A stretch of DNA of 64,000 bases from positions 1 to 64,000 of the forward strand of contig JADGDE010000011.1 in assembly GCA_016745035.1 (NCBI GenBank). Reading direction: 5' to 3'. This DNA is from Thiotrichales bacterium. Lineage in GTDB: Bacteria > Pseudomonadota > Gammaproteobacteria > Beggiatoales > Beggiatoaceae. Numbering within the stretch: position 1 is the first letter of the stretch; every line of letters starts with the position of its first letter. The notes beneath the pieces are model-generated. The model saw only the letters and a list, made by a program, of their open reading frames with translations. It did not search any database and was not told the origin of the DNA. Below are positions 53,873 through 62,498 of this stretch, one piece after another. A program made the position numbers and the translations under genes.

Positions 53873-55248
53873 CACCTTGGTTACCCGCAAGACCCATAAA
53901 AAATATCGCCGCATCAAAGCCAGCACCTCAAGCCGCGTTAGCACAACAATTAGCAACACAAGCTGCAAAAAACTTTCCCACGTCATATAACCGCAGTTCA
54001 CCTCAAGTCACTCCAATCGAGAAGCAAGCAGAAACTTTATTAAAAGCATTGGCTGCTTGGCATATAGACTCAAGCCCAGCGCAGCAGCATACATTATTAC
54101 AAGCCATACAACTGTCTACCTCTGAGGTATCTTCTTTGCCAATTTTAGGACGAACGCTGGCAACACTTGAAAAAACGGTTTTTAGTTTACTTTTTAGCCC
54201 AGATGGTCAATGGCTCTATTCAGGGACAGAAACGGGGAATATTCAATTATGGCAAACCACTGATTTCAGTTTAGTACAAACCTTAAATGCGCATGAAAAT
54301 GCCGTAACAGCTTTAAGTAGTTGGAAAACCTTGCTTGCCAGTGCCGACGCTGATGGGCAAGTGCGATTGTGGCATACCGATGGGCAAAGTTTGGGAGAGC
54401 CTTTGATTGGGCATCAACAAGCCGTCACTGATTTAGCCTTTACACAAGATGGGCGTTTTTTACTCAGTAGCGGTGAAGATGGTCAAATCATCATTTGGCA
54501 AGTTTTGTCAGAGGGATTAGCAAAACTCACACAATTACGTGGAGAACACGAGGGTCAACATAATAGTAAAATCCATAGTTTAGCATTAAGCAATGATGCC
54601 CGTTTATTGATGAGTATGGGCGATGAATCACTGGTTTTCTGGGACAGCCAAACTTGGAAACCGATTATCAGGTTTCTCTTTGAGGGCTTGAGTCATGATC
54701 ATCCAGGGGGATTTCAGCAGTTATTTTGGTACTCGGACAAGCAGCAATTACTTGCCATCCGGGGTTGGCAAATCATGTTCTGGGATGTGCTAAAACGGCA
54801 AACAACGGCATCGTTACGTTATGAGGGCATGTTGCATAGCGCCGCTTTTAGTCCCAATCAAAAATATGTAGCCGCAGGAACGCGCGAGAAAGTGCTGGCA
54901 CTTTGGGATATAGAAACGCAAACACGTTTAGGCAATGATTGGCGTGGTCATAAACGAAAAAACATATCCGGTTCTGGCGCTGTCGAGGAAGAAATACACG
55001 CGCTCGCCTTTAGTCCTGATAACCGTTATCTTGTCAGTGGTGGTGCGGATGGTCGCATCATTCTTTGGCCGATAGATGCTCATTGGTGGGCAGCTCAAGC
55101 TTGTCAGTTAGTTGGACGAGATATAACGCCAGAAGAATGGCAACAGTGGCTGGGAGATTTGGATTATCAAGCACTTTGTTCTACGGAAAAATTGGCAAAC
55201 GTTTTTCAAACTTATCCCGCTTTATTGACTACACAGGAGGTAAAATAA
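53782..55248 (+). CDS. WD40 propeller half of the split receptor
   Basis: This frame is open from 53767. The in-frame homology begins at LDPNGEIL right after the C6 tract and runs 488 codons. There is no ATG or RBS where the propeller starts; the first candidate, TTG at 54049, is poor. Blades show the usual hydrophobic core and GxDG/W-D ends (TVFSLLFSPDGQWLYSGTET, LAFTQDGRFLLSSGEDGQII). The C-terminal motif (CQLVGRDITPEEWQQWLG) is shared with the paralogue. The stop overlaps the next ATG (TAATG). Confidence 0.85.
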   Translation: MDPNGEILLNAEDFLFHDPEYYATVKPISLAPWLPARPIKNIAASKPAPQAALAQQLATQAAKNFPTSYNRSSPQVTPIEKQAETLLKALAAWHIDSSPAQQHTLLQAIQLSTSEVSSLPILGRTLATLEKTVFSLLFSPDGQWLYSGTETGNIQLWQTTDFSLVQTLNAHENAVTALSSWKTLLASADADGQVRLWHTDGQSLGEPLIGHQQAVTDLAFTQDGRFLLSSGEDGQIIIWQVLSEGLAKLTQLRGEHEGQHNSKIHSLALSNDARLLMSMGDESLVFWDSQTWKPIIRFLFEGLSHDHPGGFQQLFWYSDKQQLLAIRGWQIMFWDVLKRQTTASLRYEGMLHSAAFSPNQKYVAAGTREKVLALWDIETQTRLGNDWRGHKRKNISGSGAVEEEIHALAFSPDNRYLVSGGADGRIILWPIDAHWWAAQACQLVGRDITPEEWQQWLGDLDYQALCSTEKLANVFQTYPALLTTQEVK

Positions 55249-58200
55249 TGAAACCTTCTCCTTTACTCAATAAGGTATTAAAAAAGCGTTATTTGATTCG
55301 TCAATTATTGGGCGAAGGCCGTTTTGCTCAAACCTTTTTAGCCGAAGATCAAAAAAGTAAACAAGCCTGTGCTATCAAGATATTACGGATGCGCGATGTA
55401 GCCGAATTGAAACACATTGACTTATTTCGTCGTGAAGCCAAAGTATTGGCAAACCTGGATCATCCCAATATCCCCCGTTATATCGATTTCTTTGTTCTAA
55501 AAACCCATATGGGGACTTTGTATTGTTTGGTGCAACAACATATACAGGGACAAAGTTTGGCACAACATCTGGCGCAAGGGCGGCGTTTTCAATACCAAGA
55601 AATCCGCCAAATTGCCTTTGCTGTATGTGGATTATTGGGTTATCTACATGGTCTTTCTCCGCCAGTTTTACATCGAGATATTAAACCCAGCAATATCATT
55701 TTGGATGAAGCCGGTCAGGTCTATTTGGTTGATTTTGGCTCAGCTCGTGATCGACTGTTATATCAATCTTATCGGGATACAGGTCAAGGCTCGACGATTG
55801 TCGGTACTTATGGCTATATGCCTTATGAGCAATTCAGTGGTAAAGCAAGCCCAGCATCAGATATTTACGCACTAGGGGCGACATTGGCTTTGTTATATTC
55901 AGGCAAAGACCCGGCTGATTTACTTGACAAGCATATGCAATTAAATTTGCGCAAACATTTACAATTGACTAGTAAACCTCAGCAAGTATTAGCCAAAATG
56001 CTAGCCTTTGAACCCAAGCACCGTTATCAAAATGTTCAAGAATTGAAATCCGCCTTACGGGTTTTGCCAACACGCAAGGGCTTTGCTTGGGTATTTTCGA
56101 CAACCCCATCAAAACCGGTATTAATCGCCGAATGGATCTTTATTATCGCGCTGGTAGCGGCAGTGGTCGGCTGGATTCAACTACAACCGGATAACCTCTC
56201 CGAGCGCGTTGCCTATAAAGCACCTCAAATTCATTATGAAGCCTCAACACTGCCAACTGATTTACGCTTATTGCAAGCGGCTCAAACAGCACGCGAGGAA
56301 CCCACATCCGCCCAGACTGTCTCATTAATGCGTTTATTGGATGAATACCGTTATTTAGAAACCCAGTTACAAGGTCACACTGAAGCAATCAATGCCTTAG
56401 CCTTGAAACGCGACATGAATAATCCCTTACTAGCAAGTGCGGGTCGTCGTTTAAAACTGTGGCAATTAAAAAATAAACAATTGCTTGCTGAACAAAACCA
56501 GTTTGGCGGTAAAATATTGGCACTGGCCTTTAATGAAAAAAACGGTTTATTAGCCACAGGCGGAGAAAACCAAGCCATCCAGTTTTGGAAAATGGATGAT
56601 TTAAGCCCGCAAGGCTTGGCTTTACCATCCAGTGCCACAGTACGTGAATTGGCCTTTACGCCAAACGGTGAGTTGTTGGTCGCGGTCTTAGCAGATAGCA
56701 CGTTGCAATTGTGGCGTATGGACAATTACTTGCCTGTCAGTCAGCCAATTAAAACCCCAAGTCAAATCAATTCCTTACTCATAAGTGACAATGGACAATT
56801 ATTGATATTTGGAGACCAGCGAGGTGATATTCACTTTTGGCGTTTGCAAGACTTAAGACCAGAAGGGGAACCCATTCATGCACATCAAGGGGCAGTGCTG
56901 AGTTTGGCTTTAGTACAAGCGCGACAAGGGGCTGAACTTGCCAGTGGCGGTACTGATGGCTTAGTACGGCTATGGAATCCGGTCACGCGCCAACCTGTCC
57001 GTAAACCCTTGCGACAACATCAAGCCCCTGTGACAGCGCTTGCTTATGGCGGCACATTTAAACGTCAATTAACCACGACTGATACAGAGGGAGCACTCAT
57101 TTTATGGAATTTATTCAAAACCCATAACGATGACAAATTGTTTCATCAGCGTTTATCTAACGCTCAAGGTGCGGCATTAAACGCGCTTAGTGTTGATTTA
57201 GAGTCTGAACGTTTAATCACGGCAGGTGAAAGTACAACGGTGGGCTTGTGGCAATTGAGAAGCGACTGGGAACCTGTTAATAATTCAGCCATATTATTAG
57301 ATGAGCGCATTAATGCCAACAGCCTTGCTTTTAGTGCTGATAGCCAATTATTAGCCGTCAATGATGGTGAAGATATTGAGATTTACGATTTAAACAGTGC
57401 AAAAAGGGTTCATTATTTAGCTGGGCTACATAATAAAAATATTTATGGCTTGGCTTTTCACCCCAATGGTCAACAATTGGTTAGCACAGCAGAAAATGGA
57501 CGTGTGATTATTGCAGATATTCACGGGGAACAAGCATCACAGACATTGGAAGGTTTGAGTTCAAATAATAACGGTATCCTCAGTGTTGCCTTTAGCCCGG
57601 ATGGAAATTTATTAGCCAGTGGTGCAGGGGCATCCTTCTTTGATTGGTCTCGCAGCGACAATCGTATCCGCGTCTGGGATATGAATAAGGGGCAATTACG
57701 TTATTCCATTAATGCACACAGTGATTCACTCTGGCGTGTTGTCTTTAGTCCCGATGGCAAAACCTTGGCCAGCACCGGGCAAGATGGGCAAATCAAACTC
57801 TGGTCAGCAGCCAATGGCGATTTGAAAAAAAGTTGGTCTGAACAAGATTTTTCTTGGCAAAAATATATTGAGGGTCATGCTTTAGGGGAGTATTACACCT
57901 ATACGGCAGTGAAAGATTTAGCTTACAGTCCCGATGGCAAGCAATTAGTCAGTATTGGTCGCAGTCAAATGCTGAAATTTTGGGATGCAGAAAGTGGCGA
58001 GTTGCGTGCAGAGGCTGCTGTAGGGCATAGCACCGATATAATGCGTTTGGCTTTTAGCCCCGATGGCAAATGGCTAGCATTAACAGGAAAACGCCATATC
58101 AGTTTATGGGATGCACAGACACAAGAGCGACTGGCCATTTTACATCAAGGTCAAACCGACAGTGACAATATTAGGACGGTGGCCATCAGCCCAGATGGGC

Positions 58201-58358
58201 AATGGCTGGCAGTAGCCGGGGAGTATGTCTTGTTATGGCGCTTAGATGCTGGGTTTTGGGCTGATGCCGCGTGTCGTATGGCTGGGCGCAATATGAGCAC
58301 AGCGGAGTGGCAAGCTTATGCTGCTGATGCACCTTATCAAAAAACGTGTCAGGAGTAA
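55248..58358 (+). CDS. Ser/Thr kinase-TM-WD40 receptor (intact)
   Basis: This is 1036 residues from the ATG at 55248, preceded by AGGAGG. The kinase (about 10-285) has LLGEGRFAQTFLAED, CAIKILR, HRDIKPSNIIL, LVDFGSARD and GTYGYMPYEQFSG. A membrane helix lies at about 300-320 (WIFIIALVAAVVGWIQL). About twelve WD40-like blades follow, and the end is CRMAGRNMSTAEWQAY. Kinase inside and propeller outside is predicted. The blades' SPDGKxLAS pattern is typical of bacterial receptor propellers. Confidence 0.93.
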   Translation: MKPSPLLNKVLKKRYLIRQLLGEGRFAQTFLAEDQKSKQACAIKILRMRDVAELKHIDLFRREAKVLANLDHPNIPRYIDFFVLKTHMGTLYCLVQQHIQGQSLAQHLAQGRRFQYQEIRQIAFAVCGLLGYLHGLSPPVLHRDIKPSNIILDEAGQVYLVDFGSARDRLLYQSYRDTGQGSTIVGTYGYMPYEQFSGKASPASDIYALGATLALLYSGKDPADLLDKHMQLNLRKHLQLTSKPQQVLAKMLAFEPKHRYQNVQELKSALRVLPTRKGFAWVFSTTPSKPVLIAEWIFIIALVAAVVGWIQLQPDNLSERVAYKAPQIHYEASTLPTDLRLLQAAQTAREEPTSAQTVSLMRLLDEYRYLETQLQGHTEAINALALKRDMNNPLLASAGRRLKLWQLKNKQLLAEQNQFGGKILALAFNEKNGLLATGGENQAIQFWKMDDLSPQGLALPSSATVRELAFTPNGELLVAVLADSTLQLWRMDNYLPVSQPIKTPSQINSLLISDNGQLLIFGDQRGDIHFWRLQDLRPEGEPIHAHQGAVLSLALVQARQGAELASGGTDGLVRLWNPVTRQPVRKPLRQHQAPVTALAYGGTFKRQLTTTDTEGALILWNLFKTHNDDKLFHQRLSNAQGAALNALSVDLESERLITAGESTTVGLWQLRSDWEPVNNSAILLDERINANSLAFSADSQLLAVNDGEDIEIYDLNSAKRVHYLAGLHNKNIYGLAFHPNGQQLVSTAENGRVIIADIHGEQASQTLEGLSSNNNGILSVAFSPDGNLLASGAGASFFDWSRSDNRIRVWDMNKGQLRYSINAHSDSLWRVVFSPDGKTLASTGQDGQIKLWSAANGDLKKSWSEQDFSWQKYIEGHALGEYYTYTAVKDLAYSPDGKQLVSIGRSQMLKFWDAESGELRAEAAVGHSTDIMRLAFSPDGKWLALTGKRHISLWDAQTQERLAILHQGQTDSDNIRTVAISPDGQWLAVAGEYVLLWRLDAGFWADAACRMAGRNMSTAEWQAYAADAPYQKTCQE

Positions 58359-58361
58359 GTT

Positions 58362-58904
58362 ATGCGTATCAATGCTTGGTTACGAACCATTTTATTTTCC
58401 GTGCTTGCTTTTGGACTGTTGAAAATACTTATTTTTAGCTATCAATTTTTTGTTAGCGCTCAGCTGCTCGAAGAGCATATGGCAGCGGCACAAGATCCAA
58501 ACCAATCCCCAGAAATTATTGAGAGGATTTTATTTCAGAATCGATATCATACGGCTAGCGCGCCGACAATGAATGATATATCCAACACGGAACTACTCAC
58601 AGATCCCAAGGCTGCACAGGCATATACAGCTATGCGTCATATGCAACAAGGTCAATATCTTAAAGCGAAACCGTTGTATCAAAAACTATTACAAGCGTAT
58701 GAGCAGAGTAACGCAGATACGATAACGCTATTAAGCGCATTGCAGCCCTTAGCTGAAATACAACAGCAATTGCAAGCATGGCCTCAAGCGATTAAACACT
58801 ATCAACGCATCGTGGTGTTACAACAGCAACAATTTGGTCTCAAAGATCAACGTGTACAGAAAACTTTAGAACATTTGCAACAGCTTAAGTCGAACCAAGG
58901 CTGA
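58362..58904 (+). CDS. Membrane-anchored TPR protein
   Basis: A 180-residue protein with an N-terminal membrane helix (TILFSVLAFGLLKILIFSYQ). A helical region follows, then two TPR-like repeats (QQGQYLKAKPLYQKLLQAY and LQAWPQAIKHYQRIVVLQQQ). It lies 4 bases after the intact receptor, in the same operon. The propellers and the TPR face the same side of the membrane, so it may be their partner. Confidence 0.7.
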   Translation: MRINAWLRTILFSVLAFGLLKILIFSYQFFVSAQLLEEHMAAAQDPNQSPEIIERILFQNRYHTASAPTMNDISNTELLTDPKAAQAYTAMRHMQQGQYLKAKPLYQKLLQAYEQSNADTITLLSALQPLAEIQQQLQAWPQAIKHYQRIVVLQQQQFGLKDQRVQKTLEHLQQLKSNQG

Positions 58905-58946
58905 ATCCGTGGAGTTCGACATAAGCTTGATGCAAAATTTTGAGAC

Positions 58947-61853
58947 TTATAGTTGATAAGCCTCAAAATCCCAATCATTATTTTCCGCTAGTTTATCCAA
59001 GGTCGCAGCATTGCTAATCACCGCCGTATAGGCTTGGTCAGCTTGTAAATAGCTTTTACCCACGCGGCGCAAATCATCCATGCTCACTTGCAGCACTTGC
59101 TGGCGAAATGCGCGGCGTTTTTCTGGCGTGCGTCCGTAGAGATTACTGAAAAATGCGCCTTTGGCCTCACCTGCGGGCGAGCTGGGGCGGTCGATTTGGC
59201 TAACCACACCTAAAATTGCTTCTTCTAATTGCCGATCTTCATAGTCACCGCTGGCAAGCCAGCCGATTGCTTGCTCAAACGCGCTGAGGGTTTCGAGCAA
59301 ATGCGGGTCACGGTAGGAGAAAAAGCGGAAAATACCGGTGTCGCTGTCATAGGTTGCACCGCCACCATAAGCGCCGCCTTGTTCGCGGATGCTGCTGTGT
59401 AAAGAGCCATTGCGCAAAAAGGCAGATAAGACCAATAACACGGGGGCATCGGGATGATCATAGCGCACCGCAGGATAGGCTTTGGCGACAAAGTTCACTT
59501 GCGTATTTGCCCGCCATGCTTGTTTTTTTGCTACCGCGTTGGTCGCGGTATAGCTAAAGGCATCTAAGTTACCCTTGGGGGCTTGCCAATTTTTAGCTAA
59601 ATGCTGTTCCAAACTGGCTTGCTGTTCGGCATCGCTGATGATCAATAATTGCCGGGGAGCTTGTAATAACACTTGATGCAGTGCGCTCAGAGCTTGGGAC
59701 AGTTCGGCAAGAGTGTTGTCATCTTGGCAATCTTTATCGAGCTGTTGCAAGCTTTGAATCGCGTGCAGTCCTTGCCATTGTTCTTTGATGTTGGCTAGGG
59801 CGTTGATAGCGCTGCTGGCTGCGCCCATAGCTAACAGGTGTCCGCGTCCGGTAACGCTGCTCTCGGCATCTAGGCGCATTTGTGCAATTAATTCACGGAT
59901 GCGCTGGGTTTCATCAAAACGCACCTCGGCAAAGCTGGCTTGTAATAGCTCGCTAAACTCGGCTTGTTTGCTGGCAAGGGCTTTACCGCTGACGGTGAGG
60001 GTAACTTTAATTTGTCCGTCTTTTTCGTAGAGGTGATAGCCCGCACCAATGCCGCCACTGACCGCTGCTTGCCATTGTTGCACCGCCATATAATCTTGTG
60101 CGCCGATGCCCATTTCTGGCAATAAATCGCAGTATAACGGCAATAAACGCGCTTGTTCGCCGCTTAAGGCAGGCACATCGACGACGACTTGCTGATAAAT
60201 CATGCCGTTCGTGCCTTGGGCATACCAGTGGCTATCCATGCCCGCAAGCGGCTTGCTGCTGCCCTCGGCAATAAATAATTCGTCCGCAACATCAGCCAGC
60301 CCGACTTTAGGCAAGCAACTGGGGTCGCCTACTTCGTTTTGGCGCGCCTTGAGTTTTGCTGCTTGCTCAATAATCGCTTGTTTGTCCGCCTCGCTCAGTT
60401 TGGCTTTAATCTCGGCAAGTTTGTCCATTTCCGCCTGCACTGTGTTTTGGCTCAATTCGGGATCGGGACTCATGGTCAAGCGCACTCGATGCAAGTTATC
60501 CAGCAACTGGGTTTTAACCAAGTTTTTAATAAAGTCAGGGTCTTGGATCGATTCGCGCAATTCGACCAAGGCGGCATCCAAATCTAAAGCCGCTTGGGGG
60601 TTGCCGCCGTGTAAAGTCGGCGAGAGCACGCCTAAAATCAGTTGCAAGCCATAAGGGAAGCGGTTGCCGCTGATTTCGCGCCGTGCCAGTTCCATTTGAT
60701 GGACAATCGCTTCTAGGCGTTCGGTGGCAATGCCGTTTTCTGCTACTTCATTGAGGACTTTAAAAATCAGTGCTTCGACTGCCTCGGCTTGTTCGGGATT
60801 GCTGCCCTCGATTCCACAGGCAAAGCCCATTTCGCGGCTGTGGTTGTCAAGTCCGCACAAAGGCGAGGGTGCTGCGCCTAAGTCTGTGGTTTCTAGGGCA
60901 TGGCGCAAGGGTGCGGCACTGTCGTTGAGCAACACGCCATCGAGCAAGCTGGCATGGAGCATTTCGCGCATGTCCATGCTGTGCCCGAGCAACCATGCCA
61001 AGAGAATATGGGTTTTGTCTTTGGGATCTTCTTCACCATCGAGGGCATAGCTGGCGCTGGCGGTAATCGGTTGGCTGATGCGCTGCTCATCAGGAATCGA
61101 AAAATCGACATCCAAGGCATCAAATTGCCCTAAAGCACAGTCTTGCATATAGGCTTGATGTTCCTCGGCGGGAATATTGCCATAGGTGATAAACAGCGCG
61201 TTTGAAGGATGATAATGTTTGGCATGGAAGGCTTTGAGCTGCTCATAACTTAAATCGGGGATCGCTTCTGGCTCGCCGCCGCTGTTGTGGTGATAAGTGA
61301 TGCTAGGGAACAGGTATTTGTCGATTTCTTGCCCTAACACACTGGTCGGTGCGCTCATTGCCCCTTTCATTTCGTTAAAAACAATGCCTTTATAAACTAA
61401 AGGGGATTCTGGATCATCGGCAGTTTCAAACTCTAAACGGTGTCCTTCTTGGGCGAAATCCTCTGGGCTGAGCAAGGGGAAAAACACCGCATCTAAATAC
61501 ACTTGCAACAGGTTATTAAAGTCTTTTTTGTTTTGGCTGGCAAAGGGATAAGCTGTCCAGTCACTGCTGGTAAAGGCGTTCATAAAGGTATTGAGTGAGC
61601 GCCGCGTCATCATAAAAAACGGATCGCGCACAGGATAGCGTTTGCTGCCGCACAAGCTGGTGTGCTCGAGGATGTGCGCCACGCCAGTGGAGTCTTGAGG
61701 GACGGTTAAAAAGGCAACCAAAAAGACATTATTATTGTCTTCACTTTGTAGGTGCAGGTGTCGTGCGCCAGTCTTGTCATGACGGTATTCTTGCAATTCC
61801 ACATTTAAACTGGGGACAGCGTTACGATTGATAAGACTAAAGGGTGCGGACAT
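58947..61853 (-). CDS. M16C (PreP-like) zinc metallopeptidase
   Basis: This 968-residue peptidase of the presequence-protease type has the inverted zinc motif HILEHTSLCGSKRYPVRDPFF (HxxEH) near residue 60, the downstream Glu in GIVFNEMKGAM, and the C-terminal non-catalytic half with RGGAYGGGATYDS-like sequence and SFRDPHL. Members degrade short peptides. There is no signal peptide, so the cytoplasm is the likely location. It converges with the TPR gene, 42 bases apart. Confidence 0.92.
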   Translation of the reverse strand: MSAPFSLINRNAVPSLNVELQEYRHDKTGARHLHLQSEDNNNVFLVAFLTVPQDSTGVAHILEHTSLCGSKRYPVRDPFFMMTRRSLNTFMNAFTSSDWTAYPFASQNKKDFNNLLQVYLDAVFFPLLSPEDFAQEGHRLEFETADDPESPLVYKGIVFNEMKGAMSAPTSVLGQEIDKYLFPSITYHHNSGGEPEAIPDLSYEQLKAFHAKHYHPSNALFITYGNIPAEEHQAYMQDCALGQFDALDVDFSIPDEQRISQPITASASYALDGEEDPKDKTHILLAWLLGHSMDMREMLHASLLDGVLLNDSAAPLRHALETTDLGAAPSPLCGLDNHSREMGFACGIEGSNPEQAEAVEALIFKVLNEVAENGIATERLEAIVHQMELARREISGNRFPYGLQLILGVLSPTLHGGNPQAALDLDAALVELRESIQDPDFIKNLVKTQLLDNLHRVRLTMSPDPELSQNTVQAEMDKLAEIKAKLSEADKQAIIEQAAKLKARQNEVGDPSCLPKVGLADVADELFIAEGSSKPLAGMDSHWYAQGTNGMIYQQVVVDVPALSGEQARLLPLYCDLLPEMGIGAQDYMAVQQWQAAVSGGIGAGYHLYEKDGQIKVTLTVSGKALASKQAEFSELLQASFAEVRFDETQRIRELIAQMRLDAESSVTGRGHLLAMGAASSAINALANIKEQWQGLHAIQSLQQLDKDCQDDNTLAELSQALSALHQVLLQAPRQLLIISDAEQQASLEQHLAKNWQAPKGNLDAFSYTATNAVAKKQAWRANTQVNFVAKAYPAVRYDHPDAPVLLVLSAFLRNGSLHSSIREQGGAYGGGATYDSDTGIFRFFSYRDPHLLETLSAFEQAIGWLASGDYEDRQLEEAILGVVSQIDRPSSPAGEAKGAFFSNLYGRTPEKRRAFRQQVLQVSMDDLRRVGKSYLQADQAYTAVISNAATLDKLAENNDWDFEAYQL

Positions 61854-61913
61854 AAACCTTCCAAAGTAAACAGATGAATAGAGTATTTACAATAAGTGGA
61901 CTAAGCCCTGATT

Positions 61914-62498
61914 TCAAGGGTGATCGCTGATGCGCGTAATCACAATTTTGGCAAAATAATCCGCTTGGCTTAAGTGGATTTTATGCGGCAGGCTGTAGGT
62001 TTTGCCTGCAATGGTTTCAGGACGATAACGGCTAAATTCGATTTTCCAGCCGCCTTGCTCTAAGAGGCTTAAATAGCCTTGCGCCGAGACTTGTTGCAAG
62101 CTGACGTTCAACTCGGGCGCAATTTGCCCTTTAATCCAATAGGGTAGGGCATCGAGTGGTAAATTTAAGTCTAATTGCTCTGAGAGCAGTTGCTCGGCAC
62201 TCTCAGCGGTAAGGGTATCGCCCTCGGCAGTTTGCAGGCTAACACGGCCATCTGCATCGCGACGGAGACTAAACGCCCCTTGCCCTAAAGGCGCATTGAC
62301 GCGTAGATAATAGCTCGGGTGTTGATAGCGCCATAACAGCCGCGCTTGCCAACCGTGGTGGCTGCTTTTAGCGGCGATACTGGCATTGATTTGCCATGCT
62401 TGTAATTGCTTAAGCTGGCTTTGGTGTTTTTGCCCCGAGGGCGGCAAGCTGGTACAGGCACTTAAAAACACCAAACCGAAGACAAAAAGCGCTCTCAT
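61914..62498 (-). CDS. lolB: Outer-membrane lipoprotein assembly protein LolB
   Basis: A 194-residue lipoprotein with a type II signal (LFVFGLVFLSAC, lipobox Cys15). The LolB fold follows (LQAWQINASIAAKSSHHGWQARLLWRY, LNLPLDALPYWIKGQ). It receives lipoproteins from LolA and inserts them into the outer membrane. It overlaps the TPR gene by 4 bases (ATGA), as in the standard TPR-lolB-ispE order. Confidence 0.93.
   Translation of the reverse strand: MRALFVFGLVFLSACTSLPPSGQKHQSQLKQLQAWQINASIAAKSSHHGWQARLLWRYQHPSYYLRVNAPLGQGAFSLRRDADGRVSLQTAEGDTLTAESAEQLLSEQLDLNLPLDALPYWIKGQIAPELNVSLQQVSAQGYLSLLEQGGWKIEFSRYRPETIAGKTYSLPHKIHLSQADYFAKIVITRISDHP

Noticed and set aside
54049..55248. Independent WD40 gene starting at TTG 54049
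   Set aside because: The frame and coding character continue upstream to the C6 tract and join the kinase in sequence and in comparison with the paralogue.
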